A stretch of 64,000 bases of DNA, from positions 1,798,001-1,862,000 of the forward strand of contig NZ_JBHSWH010000001.1 of NCBI RefSeq assembly GCF_042661025.1, read 5' to 3'. The notes below the pieces were generated by a model. The model searched no databases, was not told the origin of the DNA, and worked only from the letters and a program-made list of their open reading frames with translations. Source of the stretch: Flexivirga alba (GTDB taxonomy: Bacteria > Actinomycetota > Actinomycetes > Actinomycetales > Dermatophilaceae). The position numbers and the translations under genes are program-made. Positions 45,869-53,859 of the stretch are shown one piece after another; positions within the stretch are counted from its first letter, which is position 1; the number at the start of each line of letters is the position of its first letter.

Positions 45869-46036
45869 ATGACCGACGCCTCGAATGACGAGACCGAACC
45901 GGACGACACCTCGGATCGTCACCCTGACGGTTGGGCTGCCTGGAACCAGGATGAGGGCGATGCCCCCAAGCCCGGAAAGCGGCCGATGACGTCAGCCGAG
46001 CAGCAGGAAGCCGGCGACGAAACGCGCCAACCGTGA
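45869..46036 (+). CDS. Small acidic protein of 55 residues, function unknown
   Basis: An ATG at 45869 with AAGGGGAAACG just upstream opens a 55-codon frame to TGA 46036. The peptide is acidic and hydrophilic (MTDASNDETEPDDTSDRHPD, GWAAWNQDEGDAPKPGKRPM), with a Trp-rich centre and no transmembrane part. It sits 24 bases after map in the same direction, upstream of the infA promoter. The codon composition is less biased than in its neighbours, so it may be non-coding. I do not recognise the family. Confidence 0.45.
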   Translation: MTDASNDETEPDDTSDRHPDGWAAWNQDEGDAPKPGKRPMTSAEQQEAGDETRQP

Positions 46037-46077
46037 GCTGAGTCGCGAACCCTCGGAAATGGGAGGGGTTCGCCGAT

Positions 46078-46105
46078 TTGGGGGCTGCGGGTCGACGGGT
46101 AGACT
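46078..46105 (+). promoter_or_regulatory. Probable promoter of the infA-rplQ (alpha) cluster
   Basis: TTGGGG (46078-46083), 16 bases and TAGACT (46100-46105) form a plausible sigma-A promoter about 180 bases before infA. It resembles the element before rpsJ. The rest of 46106-46286 is leader without a gene. Confidence 0.45.
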
Positions 46106-46286
46106 GACCTGTCGGGTCTGGAGTGTCTGCTTGCCCAGGCACGGTCCACTGCCATCCGCTTCGGGGGTTTTTCCACTGAGTGTGGTCGGAGTGTGTCCGG
46201 GCGTGGGCATTCTGCACGTCATACCCGATGCCAGCAGGGGCATTCTCAACCGGAGAGTGTCTCGCCGAGAAATCAGTTAGGAAGGC

Positions 46287-46508
46287 ATGGCCAAGAAGGA
46301 CGGTGTCATCGAGATCGAGGGCACGATCGTCGAGGCCCTCCCGAACGCAATGTTTCGGGTGGAGCTGACCAACGGTCACAAAGTGCTCGCGCACATCTCC
46401 GGCAAGATGCGACAGCACTACATCCGGATCCTCCCCGAGGACCGCGTAGTGGTGGAGCTGAGCCCGTATGACCTGACCCGTGGCCGGATCGTCTTCCGCT
46501 ACCGCTGA
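46287..46508 (+). CDS. infA: Translation initiation factor IF-1
   Basis: IF-1 (73 residues) is a single OB fold that blocks the A site during initiation. MAKKDGVIEIEGTIVEALPN and HISGKMRQHYIRILPEDRVV are the invariant parts. AGGAAGG stands 6 bases upstream. It starts the alpha cluster, as in other actinobacteria. Confidence 0.97.
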   Translation: MAKKDGVIEIEGTIVEALPNAMFRVELTNGHKVLAHISGKMRQHYIRILPEDRVVVELSPYDLTRGRIVFRYR

Positions 46509-46574
46509 TTCGTCGGCACAGTTCGCAACCGCCACCGCTTCGCGCGGTGGCCCGACTTCAAGACAAAAGGTGCG

Positions 46575-46688
46575 ATGAAGGTCCAGCCGAGCGTCAAGAA
46601 GATTTGCGACAAGTGCAAGGTGATCCGCCGTAACGGTCGGGTCATGGTGATCTGTGAGAACGCTCGCCACAAGCAGCGTCAGGGCTGA
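46575..46688 (+). CDS. rpmJ: 50S ribosomal protein L36
   Basis: L36 (37 residues) begins MKVQPSVKKICDKCKVIRRN and ends ICENARHKQRQG. It binds zinc through Cys11, Cys14, Cys27 and His32, the zinc-containing (C+) form. ATG 46575 has an AAAGGTG site. It is placed between infA and rpsM as usual. A 208-base gap with no gene follows. Confidence 0.97.
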   Translation: MKVQPSVKKICDKCKVIRRNGRVMVICENARHKQRQG

Positions 46689-46896
46689 CCACCTGCACGA
46701 CTCGCGTCTTCCATTCGGACGCAAGAAGTGAACAACTGAAAATCCTTTCGATTCGCGTGATCCTTACTTCACGTCAGATCCTTGACGTGGACGTCACCCC
46801 GGGCGCAGAGGCCCGGGACCCAGCAAACCAGCCACTCCGGCTGACGCGGGACCGATCACGCACCAGACCTCTGCGAGACAACAGGAGAAATGCCTG

Positions 46897-47271
46897 ATGG
46901 CACGCTTGATTGGTGTCGACCTGCCGCGCGAGAAGCGCGTCGAGGTTGCACTTACTTACATTTTCGGCGTCGGGAAAACCCGCGCCGCTGAAGCGCTGGC
47001 AGCTACCAGCGTCAGCCCGGATACTCGTGTCCGCGACCTCTCCGAAGACGAAATCGTCAAGCTGCGTGAATTCCTCGAGGGCAGTTTCCGCCTCGAAGGT
47101 GACCTGCGGCGTGAGATCGCCTCCGACATTCGCCGCAAGGTCGAGATCGGTTCCTACCAGGGCCTGCGCCACCGCCGGGGTCTGCCCGTGCACGGCCAGC
47201 GCACCAAGACCAACGCTCGCACCCGCAAGGGTCCCAAGCGCACGGTCGCCGGTAAGAAGAAGGCCAAGTAA
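46897..47271 (+). CDS. rpsM: 30S ribosomal protein S13
   Basis: S13 (124 residues) contacts the P-site tRNA and the 50S subunit. MARLIGVDLPREKRVEVALT and the C-terminal tail QRTKTNARTRKGPKRTVAGK are typical, with GLRHRRGLPVHG before it. CAGGAG is 8 bases upstream of ATG 46897. A 53-base gap separates it from rpsK. Confidence 0.97.
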   Translation: MARLIGVDLPREKRVEVALTYIFGVGKTRAAEALAATSVSPDTRVRDLSEDEIVKLREFLEGSFRLEGDLRREIASDIRRKVEIGSYQGLRHRRGLPVHGQRTKTNARTRKGPKRTVAGKKKAK

Positions 47272-47324
47272 TCCCTTTTCGGGACACAACTCTCACCCAA
47301 CGTCTTTAGTTTTCAGGAGAATTC

Positions 47325-47729
47325 ATGCCTCCCAAGAGCCGTACGGCTTCCGGCGCCAAAAAGGTGCGCCGCAAGGAGAAGAAGAACGTCGCTGCGGGCC
47401 ACGCATACATCCGCAGCACGTTCAACAACACGATCGTCTCGATCACCGACCCCACCGGTGCCGTCATTGCCTGGGCCTCGGCCGGACAGGTCGGCTTCAA
47501 GGGTTCGCGCAAGTCGACCCCGTATGCCGCCCAGATGGCTGCCGAAGCCGCCGCGCGTCGCGCGATGGACCACGGCATGCGCAAGGTCGAGGTCTTCGTC
47601 AAGGGCCCGGGTTCGGGCCGCGAGACCGCCATCCGTTCGCTGGCCGCTGCAGGCCTCGAGGTCGGAGCAATCTCCGACGTCACCCCGCAGCCGCACAACG
47701 GTGTCCGCCAGCCCAAGCGTCGTAGCTGA
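47325..47729 (+). CDS. rpsK: 30S ribosomal protein S11
   Basis: S11 (134 residues) is a platform protein near the E site. After a basic N-terminus it has the conserved AYIRSTFNNTIVSITDPTGA, GSRKSTPYAAQMAAEAAARR and DVTPQPHNGVRQPKRRS. It lies 30 bases before rpsD. Standard length. Confidence 0.97.
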   Translation: MPPKSRTASGAKKVRRKEKKNVAAGHAYIRSTFNNTIVSITDPTGAVIAWASAGQVGFKGSRKSTPYAAQMAAEAAARRAMDHGMRKVEVFVKGPGSGRETAIRSLAAAGLEVGAISDVTPQPHNGVRQPKRRS

Positions 47730-47759
47730 GCGACCAGACCTTCCTAAGGAGATTTGACC

Positions 47760-48368
47760 ATGGCCCGTTACACCGGCCCGATCACCAAGAAGTCGCGTCG
47801 TCTCAAGACCGACCTCGTCGGTGGCGACAAGAACTTCGAAATGCGTCCGTTCCCGCCCGGCCAGCACGGCCGCGGCCGGGTGCAGGAGAAGGAATACCTC
47901 ACCCAGTTGCAGGAGAAGCAGAAGGCTCGCTTCACCTACGGCGTGATGGAGAAGCAGTTCGTCCGCTACTACAAGGAATCAGCTCGTCGCCCCGGCAAGA
48001 CCGGTGAGAACCTGTTGGTCATCCTCGAGACGCGCCTGGACAGCGTCATCTACCGCGCCGGCCTGGCTCGTACCCGCCGCGCCGCCCGCCAGATGGTGAC
48101 TCACGGTCACTTCGAGGTGAACGGCAAGCGCGTCGACGTTCCGTCATACCGCGTGGAGCAGTACGACATCATCACCGTCCGCAAGCAGTCCCGGGAGAAG
48201 TTCCCGGTGCAGCTGGCTCGCGAGACCTTCGGTGAGCGTCAGCCTCCGGCCTGGATGCACGTTGTCCCCGAGACGCTGCAGATCCTGATCCACTCGCTCC
48301 CGACGCGCGAGCAGATCGACATTGCGCTCACCGAGCAGCTGATCGTCGAGTTGTACTCCAAGAACTGA
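47760..48368 (+). CDS. rpsD: 30S ribosomal protein S4
   Basis: S4 (202 residues) nucleates 30S assembly. MARYTGPITKKSRRLKTDLV lacks the N-terminal cysteines, so this is the zinc-free form. The S4 RNA-binding domain is ETRLDSVIYRAGLARTRRAA. ATG 47760 with AAGGAG upstream is chosen over TTG 47754. A strong hairpin lies downstream before rpoA. Confidence 0.97.
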   Translation: MARYTGPITKKSRRLKTDLVGGDKNFEMRPFPPGQHGRGRVQEKEYLTQLQEKQKARFTYGVMEKQFVRYYKESARRPGKTGENLLVILETRLDSVIYRAGLARTRRAARQMVTHGHFEVNGKRVDVPSYRVEQYDIITVRKQSREKFPVQLARETFGERQPPAWMHVVPETLQILIHSLPTREQIDIALTEQLIVELYSKN

Positions 48369-48454
48369 CGCTCCTGCGTCCCGTCGTTCTTGTTCGTACG
48401 ACTCGCCGCTCAGCTGCCTGAGTTCTTTGGCTACGGCTCCTCGCCGGCCGAGCC

Positions 48455-48488
48455 GCCGGGAGGAGCGAGCAAGCTCGCTCCTCCCGGC
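48455..48488. terminator. Perfect hairpin between rpsD and rpoA
   Basis: A 16-bp perfect stem (48455-48470 with 48473-48488) is closed by a minimal AA loop, about 87 bases after rpsD. Either partial termination or an RNA-processing site is possible. No T tract follows. Confidence 0.65.
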
Positions 48489-48580
48489 GACCGGCCTGGT
48501 CGTCGCCTTCGCGCCGGTCGGCTTGTCGTTCGGGCAAGTTGGTTGGGGCGGTCACTCGGCGAGACCGACAACTTAATAAC

Positions 48581-48606
48581 GAGAAGCGAATACAGAGTCG
48601 CTTCTC
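48581..48606 (+). promoter_or_regulatory. Hairpin in the rpoA leader
   Basis: GAGAAGCGA (48581-48589) pairs with TCGCTTCTC (48598-48606) around ATACAGAG, 50 bases before rpoA. The AT-richer ACTTAATAAC just upstream could hold a promoter. Function uncertain. Confidence 0.4.
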
Positions 48607-48656
48607 GGTTCTCACCGGGCCTCATATAGCGGTGGTCCGTGGAAAGGAAATGAACA

Positions 48657-49676
48657 GTGCTTATCGCACAGCGCCCCTCTCTGAGCGAAGACGTTGTCTC
48701 CGACAACCGCTCGCGTTTCGTCATCGAGCCCCTGGAGCCGGGTTTCGGCTACACGCTCGGCAACTCACTGCGTCGCACCCTGCTCTCGAGCATCCCGGGC
48801 GCCGCGGTCACCAGCCTGCGCATCGACGGTGTGCAGCACGAGTTCTCCACGATCCCCGGGGTCAAGGAGGACGTCACCGAAATCATCCTGAACGTCAAGG
48901 GTCTGGTCGTCTCCTCGGAGCACGACGAGCCGGTCGTCATGTACCTGCGCAAGCAGGGCGCCGGTGAGGTCACCGCCGCGGACATCGCGCCGCCGGCCGG
49001 TGTCGAGGTGCACAACCCCGACCTGCACATCGCGACCCTGAACGACAAGGGCAAGATCGAGATGGAGCTAACCGTCGAGCGCGGTCGCGGCTACGTCTCG
49101 GCGCAGCAGAACAAGTCGGCCGACCACGAGATCGGCCGCATCCCGGTCGACTCGATCTACTCGCCGGTGCTTGCAGTGACCTACAAGGTCGAGGCGACCC
49201 GTGTCGAGCAGCGCACCGACTTCGACAAACTGATCGTCGACGTGGAGACCAAGAACGCCATCGCTCCGCGCGATGCCATGGCCTCCGCCGGTAAGACGCT
49301 GGTCGAGCTGTTCGGCCTGGCCCGCGAGCTCAACGTCGAGGCCGAGGGCATCGACATGGGCCCGAGCCCGACCGACGCGGCCCTAGCAGCCGACCTGGCG
49401 CTGCCGATCGAGGACCTGGACCTGACCGTTCGCTCCTACAACTGCCTCAAGCGCGAGGGCATCCACACCGTGGGTGAGCTCGTCGGACGCAGCGAGGCAG
49501 ACCTGCTGGACATCCGCAACTTCGGTGCGAAGTCCATCGACGAGGTCAAGGACAAGCTGGTCGAGATGGGCCTGCAGCTCAAGGACAGCCCTCCCGGGTT
49601 CGACGCGAGCGCCATCGCGGACCGCTACGACGACGAGGACGCCGACGGCAGCTTCGCCGAAGACGAGCAGTACTGA
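48657..49676 (+). CDS. rpoA: RNA polymerase alpha subunit
   Basis: The alpha subunit (339 residues) dimerises to start RNA polymerase assembly. It has GTG start 48657 (MLIAQRPSLSEDV) and an N-terminal domain with FVIEPLEPGFGYTLGNSLRR. A linker precedes the C-terminal domain with DLTVRSYNCLKREGIHTVGE and LLDIRNFGAKSIDEVKDKL, which bind DNA and activators. It has an acidic tail. It is followed by rplQ after 133 bases. Confidence 0.97.
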   Translation: MLIAQRPSLSEDVVSDNRSRFVIEPLEPGFGYTLGNSLRRTLLSSIPGAAVTSLRIDGVQHEFSTIPGVKEDVTEIILNVKGLVVSSEHDEPVVMYLRKQGAGEVTAADIAPPAGVEVHNPDLHIATLNDKGKIEMELTVERGRGYVSAQQNKSADHEIGRIPVDSIYSPVLAVTYKVEATRVEQRTDFDKLIVDVETKNAIAPRDAMASAGKTLVELFGLARELNVEAEGIDMGPSPTDAALAADLALPIEDLDLTVRSYNCLKREGIHTVGELVGRSEADLLDIRNFGAKSIDEVKDKLVEMGLQLKDSPPGFDASAIADRYDDEDADGSFAEDEQY

Positions 49677-49809
49677 GCAACCGCCACCCTGGGGGAAGAT
49701 TCGTACCTCATCTTGCCCCATCCAGTCCTGATGGCCGTCCTTCGGCCGGGCTGCAAAGCTAGCTGAATCGCGTTGCAGGACAACGTGATTCGACATACAA
49801 GGAGAATTC

Positions 49810-50565
49810 ATGCCTACCCCAACAAAGGGACCCCGTCTCGGTGGCGGGCCTGCGCACGAGCGGCTGATCCTGGCCAACCTGGCGCAGTCGCTCTTCGAGC
49901 ACGACCGGATCACCACGACCGAGGCGAAGGCCAAGCGCCTGCGCCCGCTCGCGGAGCGTCTGGTGACGTTCGCCAAGCGCGGTGACCTGCACGCCCGTCG
50001 CCGGGTGATGACCGTCATCCATGACAAGGGTGTCGTGCACCGTCTCTTCACCGAGATCGCGCCGGACATGACCGACCGTCAGGGTGGTTACACCCGGATC
50101 ACCAAGATCGGTCCCCGTAAGGGCGACAACGCGCCGATGGCTGTGATCGAGCTCGTTCGTGAGCCCGTCAACGCCAAGCCGAAGCGCGCGGTCGTCGCCG
50201 AGGCCGAGGCCGCTACCAAGCGCTCGGTCAAGGAAGACGCCGCTGCGGACGCGTCCACCGAGGAGTCCGCCGAGGGCAAGTTCGGCGCCGAGTCGGCCGC
50301 CCCGCTCGAGGGTGGCGCGTCGCCCGACGCCGAGAAGTTCACGGTCAAGGGCAACGAGGACTCGATGAAGTACCACGTGCCCGGTTCGCGTTGGTATGAC
50401 GCAACCGTCGCCGAGGTCTGGTTCACGACCGCCGAGGCTGCTGCTGCGGCCGGCTTCGCGCCGGCCGGCGGCGAGGCTGCTCAGCAGGTCGAGGCGGATG
50501 ACGCCGAGGCCACCGAGGCTGACGACGCCGAGGCTGGCGACGCCGAGGGCTCCGACAAGGAGTAG
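49810..50565 (+). CDS. rplQ: 50S ribosomal protein L17 with C-terminal added module
   Basis: L17 (251 residues) borders the exit tunnel. The normal core of about 120 residues begins MPTPTKGPRLGGGPAHERLI and contains YTRITKIGPRKGDNAPMAVI. It is followed by an acidic Ala/Glu linker and, from 50338, the module FTVKGNEDSMKYHVPGSRWY, DATVAEVWFTTAEAAAAAGF, almost the same as the end of L4. A final acidic tail (ADDAEATEADDAEAG) follows. Actinobacterial L17 proteins often carry such extensions; I recall the name 'sunset' domain for it, from memory. It ends the alpha cluster. Confidence 0.95.
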   Translation: MPTPTKGPRLGGGPAHERLILANLAQSLFEHDRITTTEAKAKRLRPLAERLVTFAKRGDLHARRRVMTVIHDKGVVHRLFTEIAPDMTDRQGGYTRITKIGPRKGDNAPMAVIELVREPVNAKPKRAVVAEAEAATKRSVKEDAAADASTEESAEGKFGAESAAPLEGGASPDAEKFTVKGNEDSMKYHVPGSRWYDATVAEVWFTTAEAAAAAGFAPAGGEAAQQVEADDAEATEADDAEAGDAEGSDKE

Positions 50566-50578
50566 TTCCTCGCAAGAC

Positions 50579-50624
50579 AACGGGATGGCCCGGATCCGCG
50601 CAAGCGGCTCCGGGCCATCCCGTT
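50579..50624. terminator. Terminator of the alpha cluster
   Basis: AACGGGATGGCCCGGA (50579-50594) and its exact complement at 50609-50624 form a 16-bp stem with an inner CCGC/GCGG mini-stem in the loop. It lies 13 bases after rplQ, before a convergent MFS gene, and so could act in both directions. Confidence 0.85.
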
Positions 50625-50660
50625 GTGTATGGCGCCCTCGACTTTGCCCACGTTCCTTCT

Positions 50661-51848
50661 CTATTGCTGACTGACGGCGGCCAGCCGGTCCCGGTCGAAG
50701 ACCTTCGCCAGCGGGAACAACGCGAGCAGGAGGAGGACGGGCACGGCATACCCGAGGCGCAGTGACCCCGTGCCGATCGCGCCGGTGAGGACCGAGCCGA
50801 TCAGGGCGCCGACGTAATTGAACTGGTTGAACCGCGCGATGACAGCGTCGGTGCGGGCTCGTGCAGTGTCCGGGTCGAGGTCACCACCGCCACGTGCCAG
50901 TGTTGCCGCCGCGGAGTACGACAGGGGTGCGACGACGGCGATGCCGGCGCCCAGCACGAGGAAGCCGACTATCCCCACGGGCCAGGAGGGCGCGGCGACC
51001 ACCACGACGAGCCCGACGATCGCGACGGCGGCGCCGCTGCTGAGCAACCGGGTGGCGCCGATGCTGTCGGTGAGCCGATCGCCGGCCATCCGGGCACCGA
51101 GCGACGCCACCAGATAGGGCAGGGTGGCGAGCGCGACCAGCCCGCTGGGCGCGTGCAGGGTGTGGTCGAAGTAGACCGATCCCCACGTGGTCGACGCGGT
51201 GTCGACGGTGTAGAAGATCACGCAGGCAGCGCCGACGAGAAGGATAGGGCGCCACGGAATGCCTTCCGCCGCCTCAGGATTGGGTGCAGAGCCGGAGCCG
51301 GGCAGGAAGCGTGCGAAGCCGACGACGAGCGGTAACAGTGCAAGCCCACACGACAACACCGCGATGGACGCATGCGGCAGCGCGAGGGTGACCAGCGTGC
51401 CGGCGATACCGCCGGCAGTCCAGGCGCCGTGGAACGACGGCAGCACCGTCCGCTTCACCTGGTGCTCGAGCGACACGGCCTGCATGTTGGTGGTCGCGTC
51501 CACCATGCCGAGGCACCCGCCGTAGATCGCCAGCCCGGCAGCCAGGATCGGGATGTTCGGAGCGTTGGAGCTGATGATCAGCGCGACGACGATCCCGAGC
51601 AGGCCGGTCCGCAGCACGATCGCGCTGCCGCGTCGCGGAGCGACCTTCTCGGCGAGCAGCGAGCCGCAGCCGGCGAGCAGCACGATCATCAGCATGAGCA
51701 GGGTGAGGCCCAACTGTGAGATGCCCCAATGGTCTTCGAACTTCGGCAGGCGCGTCGTCAGCGACAGGAAAACGCAACCCTGCGCGAAGTAGGCCGCCGC
51801 GATGGCGGCACGGGGCGAGTAGCTCACGTTCGGCATCCTGGCACGCAT
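50661..51848 (-). CDS. MFS transporter
   Basis: About 395 residues with 12 helices. ATG 51848 (MRARMPNVSYSPR) or ATG 51836 (MPNVSYSPR) is the likely start. Segments such as AAIAAAYFAQGCVFLSLTTR, PKFEDHWGISQLGLTLLMLM and RFNQFNYVGALIGSVLTGAI resemble sugar- or drug-type MFS proteins whose substrate is not known. It is convergent with rplQ and divergent from truA, the starts being about 60 bases apart. Confidence 0.8.
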   Translation of the reverse strand: MRARMPNVSYSPRAAIAAAYFAQGCVFLSLTTRLPKFEDHWGISQLGLTLLMLMIVLLAGCGSLLAEKVAPRRGSAIVLRTGLLGIVVALIISSNAPNIPILAAGLAIYGGCLGMVDATTNMQAVSLEHQVKRTVLPSFHGAWTAGGIAGTLVTLALPHASIAVLSCGLALLPLVVGFARFLPGSGSAPNPEAAEGIPWRPILLVGAACVIFYTVDTASTTWGSVYFDHTLHAPSGLVALATLPYLVASLGARMAGDRLTDSIGATRLLSSGAAVAIVGLVVVVAAPSWPVGIVGFLVLGAGIAVVAPLSYSAAATLARGGGDLDPDTARARTDAVIARFNQFNYVGALIGSVLTGAIGTGSLRLGYAVPVLLLLALFPLAKVFDRDRLAAVSQQ

Positions 51849-51908
51849 ACGCCGTTCACGGGCGGTATTGGACGATTGACCATGTTCGCCGGTGGATAGG
51901 CTTTGAGC

Positions 51909-52745
51909 ATGCGGCTGCGGATCGACTTCGGGTATGACGGCACCGACTTCTCCGGCTGGGCCGCGCAACCCGGTCGCCGCACCGTGGAGCAGTTGCTCTC
52001 CGAAGCGCTGGGCACGATCCTGCGCTGCGAGCCGCCGAAGCTGACGATCGCCGGTCGCACCGACGCAGGTGTCCATGCACGCGGCGCGGTCTGTCACGTC
52101 GACATAGACGAGCAGGCGTATGACGCCCTCCCGGCGCGCTCCTCACGCAGCCCGGCGGAAGCGGCGGTCGTGCGACTCGATGGTGTGTTGCCCGGCGACG
52201 TGGTGGTGCACCGGGTCGCGCCGGCCGCGCCGGGGTTCGACGCACGATTCTCCGCGGTGTCCCGTCGCTACAGCTATCGGCTGCTGGACGACCCGTCCGC
52301 CGCGGATCCGGTTCGCCGTCGTGACACGGTCGTCGTCCGCAGCCCGTTGGACGTCGGCGCCATGAACGCCGCAGCGCGGAAACTGGTGGGGTTGCAAGAC
52401 TTTGCGGCATTCTGCAAGAAGCGGGAGGGCGCGACGACAGTGCGCACGCTGCTGGACTACCGCTGGCAGCGCGACGCCGATGGCGTCCTGGTCGGCACCG
52501 TGCTGGCCGACGCCTTCTGCCACTCGATGGTCCGCTCGCTCGTGGGCGCGGTGGTCCCGGTCGGGGCGGGGCGACGTACCGAAGACTGGCCCGCAGAAGT
52601 GCTGACCGCTCGGCGGCGCCATCCGGCGCTCAAGGTGATGCCGCCGCACGGGCTGTGCCTGGAGGAGGTCAGCTACCCGGCGGACGACGAGCTGGCGGCG
52701 CGGGCCGCGGCATCGCGCACGGTCCGCGTGCTGCCGTTGGAGTAG
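51909..52745 (+). CDS. truA: tRNA pseudouridine(38-40) synthase
   Basis: TruA (278 residues) makes pseudouridine at positions 38-40 of the tRNA anticodon arm. The N-terminal RLRIDFGYDGTDFSGWAAQP, the catalytic GRTDAGVHA (Asp52) and the C-terminal HSMVRSLVGAVVPVGAGRR are present. ATG 51909 lies 6 bases after a TAGGCT -10-like element, so the mRNA may be leaderless. It follows the alpha cluster as in many bacteria. Its 3' end overlaps the convergent esterase frame by 73 bases. Confidence 0.94.
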   Translation: MRLRIDFGYDGTDFSGWAAQPGRRTVEQLLSEALGTILRCEPPKLTIAGRTDAGVHARGAVCHVDIDEQAYDALPARSSRSPAEAAVVRLDGVLPGDVVVHRVAPAAPGFDARFSAVSRRYSYRLLDDPSAADPVRRRDTVVVRSPLDVGAMNAAARKLVGLQDFAAFCKKREGATTVRTLLDYRWQRDADGVLVGTVLADAFCHSMVRSLVGAVVPVGAGRRTEDWPAEVLTARRRHPALKVMPPHGLCLEEVSYPADDELAARAAASRTVRVLPLE

Positions 52746-53740
52746 TTGCCCGCGGAGTGAACGGCCGGCAGGTTGCCGCGCACGAAGCGGCCGACCTCCC
52801 GCATGGCTGCGGCAGCTTCGGGCACCCATGACGCGGCGGCCTGGAAGACATGCACCTGTCCGGTCCAGATCTGTAGTTGCGTCGGCACTCCGGCGGCGGC
52901 CAGTCGGTCGGCCATCACCTCCGCGTCGGGCCGCAGGATCTCGCGCGAACCCATCTGGATCAGCACCGGTGGCAGGCCGCGTAGGTCGGCGTCGATCGGG
53001 CAGATGCGGTCGCCCTCCGCCTCGTGTGCGTCGTCGACGTGGGACACCAACTGCTGCAGTGCGCGGCAGGCGCGGACGGTGAAAAGGTCGCACTTCTCGC
53101 GGTGCGGGCTGGCTTCCTTGCGCTTGACGTCGAGGTCGAGCAGCGGCGACATACCGGTGATCGACGCCGGCATCGGTAGTTGCTCGTCGCGCAGCGCGAG
53201 CGCAACGGCGAAGGCGAGGTAGCCGCCGGCGGAGTCGCCGACGATGCTGATCCGGTCGGCGGCGTAACCCTGGTCGAGCAACCACTGGTAACCGGCCAGG
53301 CAGTCTCCGACCATGCCTTCGATGGTGACTTCGGGCAGCATGCGGAAGTTGACGTTGAGCACGGGCACCCGGCAGGTGCGGGACGTGGCGGCGACCAACC
53401 GGCGGTGCGATGCCAGGCTGCAGACAATGAACGCGCCACCGTGCAGGTAGAGGACCGCGCCGTCGTCGCGAGCACGCGGGGCGCGAACCCACTCCGCATC
53501 GCACGGCCCGAGCTGGACGGTATCGACGGTGGTGCCGTTCGGGAGCGCGAGCCGGTCGGCGGTGCGATCCATGACGCGGGACAGTCTGGACAGGCCCGGC
53601 GCGTAACTCCAGGCGTTGAGGGCCGGTTTGGCCACTGACCGCATCCCACCGGCGAGTGCGGCGGAACGCCTGCTGGTGCGTGGGAACTTCTTGCGCAGCA
53701 CCGTCACACGGGCGCGTTCGGACCGAGCAGGCGACGTCAT
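52673..53740 (-). CDS. Alpha/beta hydrolase of the hormone-sensitive-lipase family
   Basis: A 355-residue esterase/lipase. The oxyanion motif is YLHGGAF (His100, Gly101, Gly102), the nucleophile motif GDSAGG (Ser170), and the Asp and His of the triad are probably in REILRPDAEV and GQVHVFQAA. These enzymes hydrolyse short to medium acyl esters. The last roughly 25 residues (NYSNGSTRTVRDAAARAASS) are read from the antisense of truA and look like an accidental extension, so the natural stop may be nearer 52745. Confidence 0.85.
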   Translation of the reverse strand: MTSPARSERARVTVLRKKFPRTSRRSAALAGGMRSVAKPALNAWSYAPGLSRLSRVMDRTADRLALPNGTTVDTVQLGPCDAEWVRAPRARDDGAVLYLHGGAFIVCSLASHRRLVAATSRTCRVPVLNVNFRMLPEVTIEGMVGDCLAGYQWLLDQGYAADRISIVGDSAGGYLAFAVALALRDEQLPMPASITGMSPLLDLDVKRKEASPHREKCDLFTVRACRALQQLVSHVDDAHEAEGDRICPIDADLRGLPPVLIQMGSREILRPDAEVMADRLAAAGVPTQLQIWTGQVHVFQAAASWVPEAAAAMREVGRFVRGNLPAVHSAGNYSNGSTRTVRDAAARAASSSSAG

Positions 53741-53859
53741 ACCGGGTCCTCCATCGTATTTTTCAGTGGTCCATCAGGTGAAGTGCCTCTGTCCAGAGCC
53801 TTACCCTAGGCCTACGGTGGCGTAACCAGGGTGACCGTGATCGGAGAGGCGGAGAACGC

